Notes under the pieces: generated by a model
What the model was told of the DNA's origin: nothing
What the model saw: the letters and a program-made list of their open reading frames with translations, nothing else
Database searches by the model: none
Part shown: positions 32,498 through 43,881 of the stretch, one piece after another
Position numbering within the stretch: position 1 is the stretch's first letter
How the letters are laid out: every line of letters begins with the position of its first letter
Translations under genes and position numbers: made by a program
Assembly (NCBI RefSeq): GCF_040954645.1
Contig: NC_092813.1
Span: forward strand, 20,891,735 to 20,955,734
Length of the DNA stretch: 64,000 bases
Reading direction: 5' to 3'
From: Diabrotica undecimpunctata
Taxonomy: Eukaryota; Arthropoda; Insecta; Coleoptera; Chrysomelidae

Positions 32498-33820
32498 ACG
32501 GCATAAAGTGGACTCCGCCCATGTTAAAATTCAGGTTCAATTGAGCTCCGTGGTCAAGTGGATACCGATATACGGAGCTCACTTGACCATTCCATAATAT
32601 TGGTTCTGTCGATTCATCAATATGTAGAGTTTAATAATTTATAAAAATTTTTTGGAGCCCGTAAATACCCCTGTATCATAAATGTATATCGTTTAGTTCA
32701 CGTGTATATATTATAGGGGTCGTACAGATCTTCTTCAATGTATATTTGAACCATACGTTTATCGGTTTAAGTAAGCTCTGAGAGTTTGGCAACTGTGCGA
32801 TTATACCGTATATTTTCAGCATATACCCTGAACGGTTCATATGGGCTCCTTATTTTTATCTACTGTTCGTAGACAGTGTAATCTAATACGCATTACACTG
32901 AGTAACAGAGGATATCTTATTACCTGGTATAACTACGTACTAAAAGGTAACTGGTTCTTTAAAAACAGGTATATAGATACAAAAGAATTTGGGCTTATTA
33001 TTTAATGGAATATTCGCTTGCATAGGAAATTTTATTTTTTCTGCATTTTTAAAAATGTTGTTCTTTTATTTAATATAATTTTATTAGTTCAATGCCGAAC
33101 TCGATGTTTTTTTTAATTACAGAAATTTCGTAATATATTTTGTTTACGTGAGTATGTCTTTGTACGTCTTATGTAAGCATCCGATTAATAAAAACTAATT
33201 TTATTTCATCCAATCTTCTGCGATATCTTTTATAAAGCTTTTTTATTATTTTAGTTCTGGTCTTATTTGTGTACTACATATGATATCTCGATGAACGGTT
33301 ATCTCAAAATAAATATGGTTAAGAGCTACAATAGATATTTTTGTGTTAAAATTGGTAGTAGTGTGCACAAAAACAAAGAATGGTTAATTTGTCTAACAAG
33401 GTATATTCGGCGGCAGATGCATATAGTGCAAGCGTCTATGTTTTAAGGGTGGAAGGATGTGCACCTCATTTTTAGCTGACAAGCTTGCGAACAATATTAT
33501 TTCTGGTCCTCAATTTACCTTTTAGTTTTAAACAATAATCTGTGACTGACCCCGTGCGATACAAACTATTTTCAAGGAATTTATAGGGAGTCTACGTTCA
33601 ACAATCATGACATTATTGGATGTTCAGTTTTGTGAAAGCGTCTATGTTAGGGAAATTGAAGGAGCACACACGAGCTTTTCAGGGGTTTTGGCTGAAAATT
33701 GATTCATAGTTTATTTTTATTGTGCAATAATAGGTGTATCGTCTATATAATAGAAGTCCTAGTATCTACCGGTATGGATCGTTCGTTTGTGTAAATGTTA
33801 TACAGTGTAGGTGCCTTTAT
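32494..33820. other. No gene seen
   Basis: No coding motif. A short inverted phrase gagctccgtggtcaagtgg/cggagctcacttgacc lies at about 32542-32590. Two diverged phrases, gcgtctatgtttt... (33431) and gcgtctatgttag... (33638), suggest an old ~210-bp direct repeat. Confidence 0.4.
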
Positions 33821-33821
33821 G

Positions 33822-34332
33822 CTACCCCAAGCGAGACCGTTCTTCATCTGCTATTCTTACCATTGAGTGAAATAAAAATATTCTCTTGTGTAGGCATAAG
33901 CAGACAATATAAGTGAGTTTGTTATCCAAGGGGATATCATATAGTTTTTGAAAAAATATTCTGTAAATTAAGGTGTCGTAAGCGGCATTTAGATTGAAAA
34001 ATACCACCACTGATACCCGATATTTTTCGTACCCATCTTTGATTTAGTATTTGTGATGTACATTACTTTGAATAGCTGACAAACTAAAAATTTCGGCTGA
34101 TAGTTTTTGTGGTCGTTGGAGTTTTTGCCAAGTTTAAGCAAGGTAACAACTTTAACTTGTCTCTAGACTTTGGGTATCTCCTAATTTGAATACAGTTGTT
34201 CATCATCTGGATAAGCCATTGTAGTGTTTTTGGTCCAGATTTCGTAATAAGCTTTGTGCTCAGATCCTCAATGTCGGTATTTGTATTATTTTTCATTAAA
34301 TATGTAGATGGTGGATCCAAGCTCAAAATCAT
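33822..34332 (-). pseudogene. Jockey/CR1-like RT fragment A
   Basis: Minus-strand pieces give KSGPKTLQWLIQMMNNC, a degenerate ALLKPGKDP-like block, and then FFNLNAAYDTLIYRIFFQKLYDIPLDNKLT. In a working RT the first of these acidic positions in motif A would be FxD; here it is FFN, so a catalytic residue is lost. Stops and frame changes occur between the parts. The segment covers only RT fingers and motif A; YADD and the C-terminus are absent. The same family recurs at 41636-41760. Confidence 0.7.
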
Positions 34333-35269
34333 TAAAAGGTTCTCTTAGCTGACTGGTTTTGTTCTTTCTTACTTTGAGTTATTCTTTGCTTTTTTTCCGA
34401 TAGAAATAGTATGTCTATATCATTCTATAATGTGGTTTTCAGCGATCAGCTATATACCAAATACCCTAGGTTAGGCCCTATATGTGTTTCCTGTACTAGA
34501 AATTAGTCAGATTCGTGTTTAGCTCATATGTCTGATAAGTTTAAATAAAGTAAAGTTTCTTGATTTTTAGATATACCCTTAACAGTTATAGACATATGTT
34601 ATTAGAATAGTTGGTCCTAAAAAGGACCAATTTGACAAAATCATATTAAAGGGGTGACTGAAGAATTAGCCGATTAATTAATTAATCATTACCCGGGGTA
34701 TGCCCGATTGCGGTGGTCTTATTAGTACTTCAATCTTCCTAAAGGCTCGTTTTTTAAACCCCATAAGTAATGCGTAATCTTTTACTTTTTATTAAAAATT
34801 TAAATTTTACATGCCGTGTATTACTTTTTGAAGATTATGTCTAATCAGATTTGTATAGTAATAATTTTAGGTTCTAAAGAACCTCTTTGTGGAAAATAAA
34901 TAAGTTTGTGATATCTGTCATAACTCATATATAGATAATAAAAAAATAAACAGGTAAAATAAGTGTAAACAATCTTAACTACATACATCGGCGCCACTGT
35001 TCAGGTGATGGGTTTATCACAAATATCAAAGGTTACATTTTAATTCAATGTACTATTTACGTATCTTCAATATTAAAAAAGTAGAAAAAGTTGTTGCATG
35101 TTTATGCTTTTATTTTTTTAAATCTATGCTAATTTCTTTCTAGAGTTACGTCTTTTTTGAACGACCTGTGTTCTTTTTTCAATTGGGTACTTGTCCAAAG
35201 CTATGACAAATACTCTGTCCTCTGCTATTCTACATTAATATGACTGATTTATTTTATCTTTCTTGCAAC
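34333..35269. other. No gene seen
   Basis: AT-rich, no coding motif. Contains tagttggtcctaaaaaggaccaa near 34610, a short self-complementary phrase. Confidence 0.4.
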
Positions 35270-36263
35270 TATTTTAATGGTCATCCTGTGTATCTTCTTC
35301 TTCTTCTACTTTTTCTTTTCATATAGACATAACTGTCTGTTTTTCAATGTGCCTCCAGTAAGTTGCCTTTCCATCGTTTTCGTGGTCGTCCTACTGATCG
35401 TCTTCCTATGGGTTAACCGTCTCTTGCCGTCTTTATTGTTTTATTTGTTGTCATTCGGCTTATATGATCGTTTCATTCTACTCTTCTATTTCTTAACCAG
35501 TTTTTGATGTTCTTCACCTTGCATCTACGTCGTATATCTGTACTTCTAGCTCTGTCCCATAGTGTCTTACCATCAATTTTTCTAAGTGTTTTCATCTTTG
35601 CTGTTTCATATCCTTTTTGTCCTCTCTGTGTCAGATCTTGTTTCTGCCGCGTATGTCATTATTGGTCTGATGACTGTTTTGTAAATTCTGCCTTTCGTTT
35701 CTGTTTCGATATTTTTATTTCTTCATAATGTTTCATTTATGCAGCCTGTGGCTCTGTTTGCTCTATTCACTGGGTCTTTCACTTTAGTTTCGAGCTTTCC
35801 GTAGCTAGATAATGTGATGCCTAGATATTTAAGCTCTAACACTTGTTCTATTATATGACCTTCCAGCTCCAATTAACATCTTAGTAAATTTGCAGTTGTA
35901 ACCATGCATTTTGTCTCTTTTGGGCAAATTAACATATTAAATTTTCTGGCGGTTATATGAAATTGGTACAGCATACGTTGTAAATCATTTTCACTTTAAA
36001 AGAGTAGTATTGCGTCGTCTGCACAGCAGATTATTTTAATTTGTTTTTCTTCCATTTGGTATCCTTTTTTAGTTCTTATTTTTTATTATTTCATCCATAA
36101 TCAGGTTGAATAATAGAGGACTCAGGTAATATTCCTGTCTTATTCCATTGTCACCTTCAATAGGGTCGGTTAGTTCTTCTTCTACTTTTACTTTTATTGT
36201 GTTGTTTTGGTATATATTTTCGATCGTTTTGATTTTTCCTAGAGGTATCTCTCTTGCGTACAA
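35270..36263 (-). pseudogene. RTE-like RT fragment
   Basis: The minus strand from 36263 reads REIPLGKIKTIENIYQNN, GIRQEYYLSPLLFNLIMDEII (QGxSLSPLLFN motif), IICCADDAILL (CADD in place of Y/FADD, about 36013-36030), and farther on IMTYAAETRSDTERTK, the C-terminal part of RTE-like proteins. Stops and frame changes are frequent. Neither the endonuclease nor a 3' end was recognised. On the plus strand this gives long leucine- and phenylalanine-rich readings, which are only the complement of the lysine-rich sense strand. Confidence 0.75.
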
Positions 36264-36547
36264 TAAGGGGATAACGTTTTTTTAATTTGTGTATCTTCTG
36301 TATATCATTATTTTGTGTATTAAAAATTAAATTTTGGTTATTATTTCTTAAGATTCTCTTAACGTGTTTATTAATTGTCTTGTTTTATGTGTATCAAGAT
36401 ATGTGTGTCATGATAGATTGTAATGCATATTTCATTTAATGTAATTAAAGTGCTCTTTGCGTTTGCCTATTACTTTCTCACTTCCTTAGCGATAGGTCTT
36501 TTTTTCCTCATCAATAACCTTATCCTCGCTCGATACAGCTATTTTAA
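36264..36547. other. Flank of the piggyBac element
   Basis: No gene. Ends with TTAA at 36544-36547, the piggyBac target. Confidence 0.5.
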
Positions 36548-36954
36548 CCCTCTATAGCCCCGTGTGTACTCAAGGTAACAAAGGAGTTTTTGATGCAGAA
36601 AACTTTTTTAAAACAATTTCCGACTCTAGTATGCCCTCTGTTAATTTCAGGCAATATTTGGTTATACATTTTAATACACTCTATGAACCTATGACGAAAC
36701 CTATATGGAAATGTTTAACAGTATGTCAAATGGACATGACTGCCTTATTAGTTTGTATTTTCGGTCGTGATTTATTGTTATAAATTGTGTACAATTTATA
36801 TAAAAATACATACAGAGGCATTATATCAGCATTTAGATATTGATTACCGTTGACATTTGTTTATTTTATTGTGTTGTTTCAGTACTGTGATAAAAAACAG
36901 GTATGTTGCTTTGAATCCACACTTTACCATATTATTTTAAATTATTTCTTTAAG

Positions 36955-38680
36955 ATGGATACAAAAACGTTCTACGGGAAAAGCAGTAAATATCCGAGGA
37001 ATCCAAAGACTCTGACTTTGATAGTGATAATAAGAAAGTAATAATAAATTTTCCAGGTACCCAGATATTAATCGATCCAGAATCAAATAAAATGGAAAAT
37101 GAAGACGATTTGTACGAAGCAAATTTAGACCAGGATACCAATTTAGATTTAGACTAAGATGAAGATGAGGGCGATACCGATAAAACTGAAAAACACACTG
37201 AACAAAATGTGCTCAAAAGGTCAATAATGATCGTAAAAAACATTCAGTGGAAGAGTGGTTCCCGAACAGTATTTCCAATTCCAGAATGGAAAGGTAATTT
37301 ACCAACATGCAAATTATTAGAACCGGAATCCCCTCTACATTATTTTAAAAAGATGATATCTACCAATATGCTGGAAAACATAGTAGAACAAAGTAATTTG
37401 TATGCACTGCAAAAGAATATAAATAAACCATTGAATATGACACTAGCAGAATTAAACCAATTTATTGGATCTATTCTACTGATGTCAATATATGGCTTGC
37501 CAAGGACAAGATCATTTTGGCAGAAGGAAACACGTATTGCTCAAATAGTCGATACTATACTAGGAATCGCTGGGAAGAAATAAAAACTAAAACGCATTTC
37601 AATAATAACGAAAATATGGTCAACAATAATGATAAGTTATACAAAATTAGACCATTCATCAACGGTCTATTTTAAAATTTTCAAGAACAAACCCAAAAAA
37701 TGGGGATACAAGGCATTTGTTTTGTGTGATAGCAATGGTATTGTTTATAACTGGGAATTATATACAGGAACTGTTAAAGATCCCCTTCATTTACCTAATG
37801 TAGACACCAGCGGTAATGTAGTAATAAGATTGTGTGAGATAATCAAACCAAACAAATACTATAAAGTATATTTTGACAACTGGTTCAATGGCATTCAGTT
37901 GCAGATTGAAACGGAAAAACGTGGACTGCAATGTTTGGGAACTGTTCTTCCGAACAGATTGCCTTATTGCCATTTTTCTGATGACAAGAATATGAAGAAA
38001 CAGGGCAGAGGTACTGTAGAAGAAAAGCACGCTACAGTAGATGGCATAAGACAAACAGCGTTAAAGTGGTACGATAATAAACCGGTTCATTTGCTTAGTA
38101 CATTTGTTGGTTCTAAGCCTACTTCGTTAGTCAAGAGGTGGGATAAGAAACAAAAATCAAGAATTATTGTATGCTGTCCAAATTCAGTACAATTTTATAA
38201 TAAATTTATTGGAGGTGTCGATCTTATGGATTCACTAATTGCTCTTTACCGAACAGACATAAGATCTAAAAAGTAGTATCTAAAAATATTTTTTCACCTT
38301 CTGGATTTAGCTGTTGTTAACAGCTAGTTGTTGCATCGTCGTGATTGCGATTACTTTGAAATTAAAAAGAAAAACCAGTACGCTACATAAGTCCCACTTA
38401 TGTAGCGTACTGTTAGCAAGCAATGATCAGATCAAAACCAAAGGACGTCCCAGGCTCAGTGAAATTGAGAACGAAATTTGTAAAAAAACAGAGGAGAGGA
38501 TCTACTGCTATTGTACTACCAAAGGAAGTTAGGCTTGACCAAACCTTCCACTGGCCAGTAATTTCTGAAAAAAAGGAAAGATGCAAAAAGCCAGGATGCT
38601 GTAATACTTCTAAAGTAATGTGCGATAAATGTAAAGTTGCTTTATGTTTTACAACTAACTACAAATATTTGTTTTTTTGA
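36955..38680 (+). pseudogene. piggyBac-type transposase (DDE_Tnp_1_7), inactivated
   Basis: Excises and inserts DNA at TTAA in working relatives. Pieces in order: an acidic N-terminus with stops (36955-37200); the entry domain with IPEWKGNLP, LNQFIGSILLMSIYGLPRTRSFW (37209-37583); the catalytic core with KKWGYKAFVLCDSNGIVYNWELYTG, YYKVYFDNWFNG and GGVDLMDSLIALYRTDIRSKK (37629-38276), which hold the later aspartates; FHLLDLAVVNS; and a C-terminal cysteine-rich domain CKKPGCCNTSKVMCDKCKVALCF (38582-38650). Between about 37660 and 37680 the block that should carry the DEQ/PFKGR region is missing, so an internal deletion is inferred. A short palindrome interrupts the gene at 38376-38412. Multiple stops make it non-functional. 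Confidence 0.9.
38376..38412. repeat. Perfect 17-bp palindrome, 3-nt spacer, inside piggyBac
   Basis: cagtacgctacataagt and acttatgtagcgtactg flank CCC. The duplication falls within transposase coding sequence and appears to have been added to it. Confidence 0.95.
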
Positions 38681-38873
38681 ATGACATAATAAATAAGTAT
38701 ATAACTTAATTCGTTAGTTTTTGCTAAACACTCCCAAAACTCTCCCCAAACGAAATTTAAAAAATATCTAAAAAAATTACTAGTTGTTGTAAATGGATAT
38801 TTGAGCACATATACAAATTAAAACATTTTATAAACAAACAAGTTTACAAAAAAGTCGGGCAATAGAGGGCTAA

Positions 38874-39479
38874 GATATTTATATTTCACTATATGCTCTA
38901 TCATTTGGTTTTCATTTATAATTTGCACCTATGACGAAATTTATAATATCTAAGATCTGGTGCTTTCATATGAAACAGGAATAAAACACTTGTTAGATAA
39001 TATTTATTCGTTTTGAGTACACTTTTCTTAGAACCTAGTATATAAAAAAATAAATATTTGTCTGTCAACAAATTTCTTTATAAAAGTACGAGGCACTATT
39101 CTCATGCTGTGAGCTTTGCTGCTCTGTTACTTTTATAACGCTTAAGCTATTTTTAATTTATTGTCAATATTTTTGAGGTGTGTTATCTTAAATGATCATT
39201 TTTAAGGTTAGTACGTTTGATTAAATGAAATTGACATTAATTTGATAGTTTCCATTTTATTAGTGCTGATGGTATATGACTAGCATCTGTTGGTACTATA
39301 TATCAATTTCAACATGTGGAAGTGAGAGCACTCTCTTGTTAGTAATTTCAGCGTAAATTTTGACGAAACCAGAAATAACCCATATTATTCTCCCCGTGTG
39401 ATCTTAGTATTTCCGTTGATTAAATAGTATAGGGTATCCAATATCAATATCTAATGTTGATTTTTAAATGCACACTTTA
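38874..39479. other. No gene seen
   Basis: AT-rich flank of the piggyBac element, no coding motif. Confidence 0.4.
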
Positions 39480-40660
39480 GATACTCTGTTTTTGTTTACC
39501 TTATTTTTAGACCTTTTTGCTCAAGCGCTCATCTCCATTGTCTCAATCATTAATTCAATTATCTCTCCTTATCTCTTACTAACACCACATCGTTAGCATA
39601 CATAAGGCACCAAGGGATATCTCCTTAACATGTTTTCGTTAATTTTTCCAACACTAATTAGAAGAGATAAGGGATTAGCACTGACCCCTGATGCAATACT
39701 ATTCTCAAATGAAATTTATCAGTCTTACCCTCACTTGTTCTAACATTAGTTTTCCATTACTTGCCTTATGATAAAAATTGCATCCGTTGTTGATATGCCT
39801 TGCATGAATTTAAACTGATTTCCTAATATTTCTGTTTCTTCCTCTATCCTACTATCAATTATTCTCTCCCACAGTTTCATGGTGTGACAGAGTAGTTTTA
39901 GGGCTCTATAGTTTGTACAGAGTTTAACATCTACTTTGTTTTTGTATACAGGTACTAAAATGCTACTTCTCCATTCATCCGGTATTCGCCTTACTTTCAA
40001 AATTCTATTAAATAGTCCTGTTAGCCAACTTGTTCCTGATTTTCCTAATGCTGATCATATATATCCAGGGATGCCATCAGGACCTATGCCTTTTCTTTTT
40101 TCATCTTATGTAGCTCTTGAATTACTTCCGCGGTCGTCATTTTCGGCATCATTGCTATTACTGTCTCTGTTGCCTCTATAGATGCTTTCTCAAACTCTTA
40201 GTTTAATTGGTCGTTAAAGAACTCCTTGTAGCTATTTTTTAGATCCTTTCCTTGCATAAATAGTTTAATGTATTTATCTCGTATACATTTAATCTGATTA
40301 AAATCTTTGGTTTTCTTTGCTCCACTTTTAACAATTTTGTATGTTTTTTCTTAGTACTCAGTTCATTGTACAGCTTTTCATGCGCTGCTACCTTAGATTG
40401 TGCTACCGCACATTTGCTTCCTCTTTATCTATTTGATACTTTTGATAATCTTATTCTGATATTTTTTCTTGTCCCTCCTTATATAATCTTCTATTGTCTT
40501 TTGTATTGTCTTAAACATCGTCTGACTATCTATATTTACCAATTTTTAAGTCAATTTTCTGAGATTTTTTCAAGTATTTTAGTTACACCCTCTTTAATAA
40601 TTTTTGACACATTTCTCCAAATTTCATTATGACCTTTTTCCATATTGCAACACATTCTTT
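39480..40660 (-). pseudogene. RTE-like reverse transcriptase
   Basis: From 40660 downward on the minus strand: a lysine-rich pre-RT linker (KLYNELSTKKK-like), EVIQELHKMKKEKG, GPDGIPGYIW-like text, RRIPDEWRSSILVPVYKNK, NYRALKLLCHTMKLWERIID, NQFKFMQGISTTDAIFIIRQ, LRIVLHQGS, and MYANDVVLV (about 39588-39604) in place of YADD. The N in place of an aspartate and numerous stops show it is dead. The motif style is that of RTE-like insect elements, distinct from the RTE-like copy at 18630. Only the RT and the linker before it are visible. Confidence 0.8.
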
Positions 40661-41635
40661 TTTATTTCTGTTCTAAATTGAACTACTTTGTCGCTTGTTA
40701 ACGTCAATTAATTGTTTTTGTGACTCTCCTCGATATTTTGGTTTTATTTCATATTTTACTTGTATATCTAGTACCAGCACTTTATGCTGTTGGCTTACAG
40801 TTTCACTAATTATTACTTTAGAGTCTTTACATAAGGGATTGGCTTACGATCCATATTTGGAATTGATTTTGTCTGCTTTTAAATTGGATAAGTTGGCTTT
40901 CTCTTTTCTAAAAGCATGTACTAACAGTGGACTAGGTATGGCCACTGTTAGTACATGCTACTGTTAATTCCAGCGTATTATCTGCCATATTATTTGCTGC
41001 TAATAGCATTCTAATATTTCATCTATAGATTAAATCCGTATAACAAATAGATATTTTTCACTTTCTCGGAGTAATAATATTCTAACATACAAAATCCTAT
41101 TAAATTGCCAAAACCTTCCTTGCATATTTTATTCACTTATAAGGGACAGCAGCAATATTAGTACCATAATAAGGGTATAGTCCTGGACTGGCTAATCGTT
41201 GGATAATAGGAAGCATGAGTGTAGCAGTTTTAATGTTTTCGGGACTGCTACCTGGTATGGGGGAGCAGAGATATCAGTACCAAGTTATTGCATATAACAG
41301 CACTATATAAACAGCACTATATTCTATAACACAAGAAACACTGTTATAAAACAGTCGAATAATATACAGATTCTCAATTCAAATATTCAAAAAATTAAAG
41401 AACAGCTTACTAAAATAGAAATCGCCTATTTAAAATGCAATCCATTAATGGCCCAAAGTACCAAGCACTTCTAGCATATGGTAATGATATTGATCTCATA
41501 AGAAACTCTCTCCCGTCTGCGACATCTTCAACAAAGTGAAGAGAACACGAAAAATGTTTTACTTAAAATCAACAAAATGAAAAACAAATACAAGCGAATC
41601 AACAGAAGAGAGCAATTCAATCTAGATTGTGAATA
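40661..41635. other. No recognised gene
   Basis: Mostly non-coding. 40913-40959 is a palindrome. At 41360-41630 the plus strand shows short codable stretches (IQKIKEQLTKIEIAYLKCNP) broken by stops; I do not recognise the family. Confidence 0.35.
40913..40959. repeat. Perfect 18-bp palindrome, 11-nt spacer
   Basis: agcatgtactaacagtgg (40913-40930) and ccactgttagtacatgct (40942-40959). Confidence 0.95.
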
Positions 41636-41760
41636 AAACAAGTGATGTTTTTATCTAAGGGGACGTCATAGAATTTTTGGAGAAATTTTCTCTAATTTAA
41701 TATGTCGTAAGCGGCATTTCGATTGACAAATACTACCCCTAATACCTGATATCTTTCGTA
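41636..41760 (-). pseudogene. Jockey/CR1-like RT fragment B (motif A only)
   Basis: About 125 bp almost the same as 33913-34035: the minus strand reads VNRNAAYDILN and continues toward REFLQKFYDVPLDK-like text. Only the motif A region is present. Its upstream side ends at a perfect palindrome (41757-41791), so the breakpoint coincides with an inverted duplication. Confidence 0.7.
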
Positions 41761-41791
41761 CCCGTTGTTGATTTTTGCAACAACGGGTACG
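41757..41791. repeat. Perfect 14-bp palindrome, 7-nt spacer
   Basis: cgtacccgttgttg (41757-41770) and caacaacgggtacg (41778-41791) around atttttg. Confidence 0.95.
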
Positions 41792-42232
41792 TTATTACAT
41801 ACTTTATAAGTATTACGAATAAAAATAAATAAGCAAGAAGAATGTAAGTGTACTATATTTAAACCAAGTGACAGAAAAAAGAATATTATACATACATGTA
41901 CTTCTAAATTAAAAATTATATGCCTGACAACGCAAGATACAAAAAAACAATGATTTAACATTGAAAACAATGATAGCTTGCACAAGCGACAAAGTATTTA
42001 AAACGATAAGGCCGAACATATTATATGTAATTGTAATAGATATGTTGGCTAAAATTATACCATAAGACACCGAAATATTATATCTATGTGTTTATGTGTA
42101 TCTAAAGTATAGTAGTATATTGAATTCCCTACATTAAAAAATCGAAATATTTAAATTAGACAGTAAAAAATTATAATTTTAAGATTGATTTATAAATTAT
42201 TATAATTTAAATTTTACTGCTTGATGAAACAA
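41792..42232. other. No gene seen
   Basis: AT-rich DNA up to the left TSD of the intact I-like element. Confidence 0.4.
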
Positions 42233-42245
42233 ATATTGTAAGTCA
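42233..42245 (+). repeat. 13-bp TSD of the I-like element, left
   Basis: atattgtaagtca, repeated exactly at 47686-47698. Confidence 0.85.
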
Positions 42246-42561
42246 AAGTCAATATTGTGTCAAAATAGTGACAAACAGCTCTGAAATATTAATAGTAAAA
42301 ACCGATAATTAACAAGTTAAAATTATTACTAAAGTAATTATAGTGATTGTTTAAGTGCAGGAAATCATACGTGAGTAAAGAAAACTTTGATTTTGTTTGA
42401 TTGCATGATAATAAACTGAATAAATTATTGTCCTAAATAACCTAATAATTAGGTTAAAATAAAAAGAGCAATTATCAAAATCTGGTTGCTAGTCAACTTT
42501 CAAATAAAACAGATCCGTACTCAGCCGAATTGATGAAACCGAAAAATCGAAAACGACCAAA

Positions 42562-43881
42562 ATGAATAGTAATAACGGCAATGTTATTATTGAGACTGAG
42601 AACTCACCAAACACTAAAAAATACTCCACAGCATTGATTCACTCACCAACAACTTTTCCTAGCAAAGATCAGGCAATTATCTTTTCTGCAATAGAGGGCC
42701 TCAAATTACAAGATTATTTATTAGAACTGGGACCACTTGTAGATCCAAAAAACATAATTTTTTCATCCAGAATTTCAAACAACCGTGTTTGTGTATACTT
42801 ATCAAGTAAATCAGCTGTAGACAAATTTTTAAAAGAACATAATTCTATTAAGATTAATAACACAGTAATACCAGTACGAAAGCTAGTTACCCCGTCACAA
42901 AGACTTGTTCTATCCAACGTAAGTCCCACAATTCCACATAATTTATTGGAAACCGAGTTAAAAATCATTGGATTACAGCTAATGTCACCCCTTACATTCT
43001 TACGAATTGGAGCAACCGATCCAGCGTATAGTCACATACTTAGTTTTCGAAGACAGGTGTACATATCTCCTCCAGAAGATAGTTTCCAAATTCCCGATAC
43101 ACTAGAAATTAATCATGATGACTTAAAATATCGCATATTTCTCACAACAGATTCATTATGCTATAAGTGCAAGCAACCAGGACATTTTGCATCTCAATGT
43201 GCCGGCCTTCAACTCCAAACTTCAACTTCTTCATATACTAGATCACAACAAGAAAGTTCCTCTCTAAACCATTCCTTAGACAGCAATAATGTAGGTGAGT
43301 TTATATCAAATACTACTAACCCTGAAATGATATGTGAACCAACACCAATTACTCCTACATTTAATGAGCCCAATCCTGACATACCCGCTTCTAATGAATT
43401 TCAAACAACTCCGATAACTAAACCTAAGACCTCCAAACGAAATTTATCTGAAATTGCAACATCTAGCCCAGAAGATACACCAGATATTACTAATTCCTCA
43501 GAACCAAAATCTTACTTTCCAACACCTGTTCCAAAAGTTCCAAAGAAAAAGTTGAAGTCGAAAGATAAACCCTCATTAGAATTTCCAGAATTGCCCCAAA
43601 AGATAACCAATTTTATTGACAATCACAATCCCAAGTTCCCACTCGATAGTCAACAATTCACTAATCTGTTAGAGAACACTCACGGTAGTAATGATGCATT
43701 AAGCATTGCTAAAGACTATACCCTACATATTTCATCTCTTATAGAAATGATAAATGAAATACATACCCAGGCTGAAGATCGAAATATGAAAATTAAATGT
43801 ACTAGACTAAGTAAAAAATTAACCAAACAACTGCTCGAACATGTTGGCTCATCTGACGACAGCGATATATCTCAAAACTAA
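42562..43881 (+). CDS. I-like ORF1, nucleic-acid-binding Gag-like protein
   Basis: 439 residues from ATG 42562 (context ccaaaATGAA). Residues about 25-190 hold a two-part region with IIFSSRISNNRVCVYLSS, VPVRKLVTPSQRLVLSNVSPTIPHN, and LTFLRIGATDPAYSHILSFRRQVYI, resembling the RRM-like pair found in ORF1 proteins of I-like elements. A single CCHC knuckle, CYKCKQPGHFASQC, is at residues 200-213. The C-terminal half is serine-, proline- and threonine-rich with a basic KKKLKSKDK stretch and ends in a helical acidic tail. It should bind element RNA and make the RNP. The stop at 43879-43881 lies inside the start of ORF2. Confidence 0.93.
   Translation: MNSNNGNVIIETENSPNTKKYSTALIHSPTTFPSKDQAIIFSAIEGLKLQDYLLELGPLVDPKNIIFSSRISNNRVCVYLSSKSAVDKFLKEHNSIKINNTVIPVRKLVTPSQRLVLSNVSPTIPHNLLETELKIIGLQLMSPLTFLRIGATDPAYSHILSFRRQVYISPPEDSFQIPDTLEINHDDLKYRIFLTTDSLCYKCKQPGHFASQCAGLQLQTSTSSYTRSQQESSSLNHSLDSNNVGEFISNTTNPEMICEPTPITPTFNEPNPDIPASNEFQTTPITKPKTSKRNLSEIATSSPEDTPDITNSSEPKSYFPTPVPKVPKKKLKSKDKPSLEFPELPQKITNFIDNHNPKFPLDSQQFTNLLENTHGSNDALSIAKDYTLHISSLIEMINEIHTQAEDRNMKIKCTRLSKKLTKQLLEHVGSSDDSDISQN

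Larger units (their letters stand above)
36548..38869 (+). mobile_element. piggyBac-like transposon with TIRs
   Basis: The left end CCCTCTATAGCCC follows TTAA. The right end on the minus strand reads CCCTCTATTGCCC and is bordered by CTAA at 38870-38873, i.e. a mutated TTAA. So 2.3 kb lies between 13-bp TIRs with one mismatch. A broken piggyBac transposase on the plus strand fills it. Confidence 0.9.

Noticed and set aside
35277..35728. Hydrophobic plus-strand frames that look like membrane proteins
   Set aside because: They are antisense to a decayed RTE-like RT.
36562..36783. 73-codon plus-strand frame at the start of the piggyBac element
   Set aside because: It lies in the 5' non-coding part, with no similarity to transposase and no motif.
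40695..40967. 90-codon plus-strand frame
   Set aside because: It runs through a palindrome and antisense to relic DNA; the cysteine-rich look is by chance.
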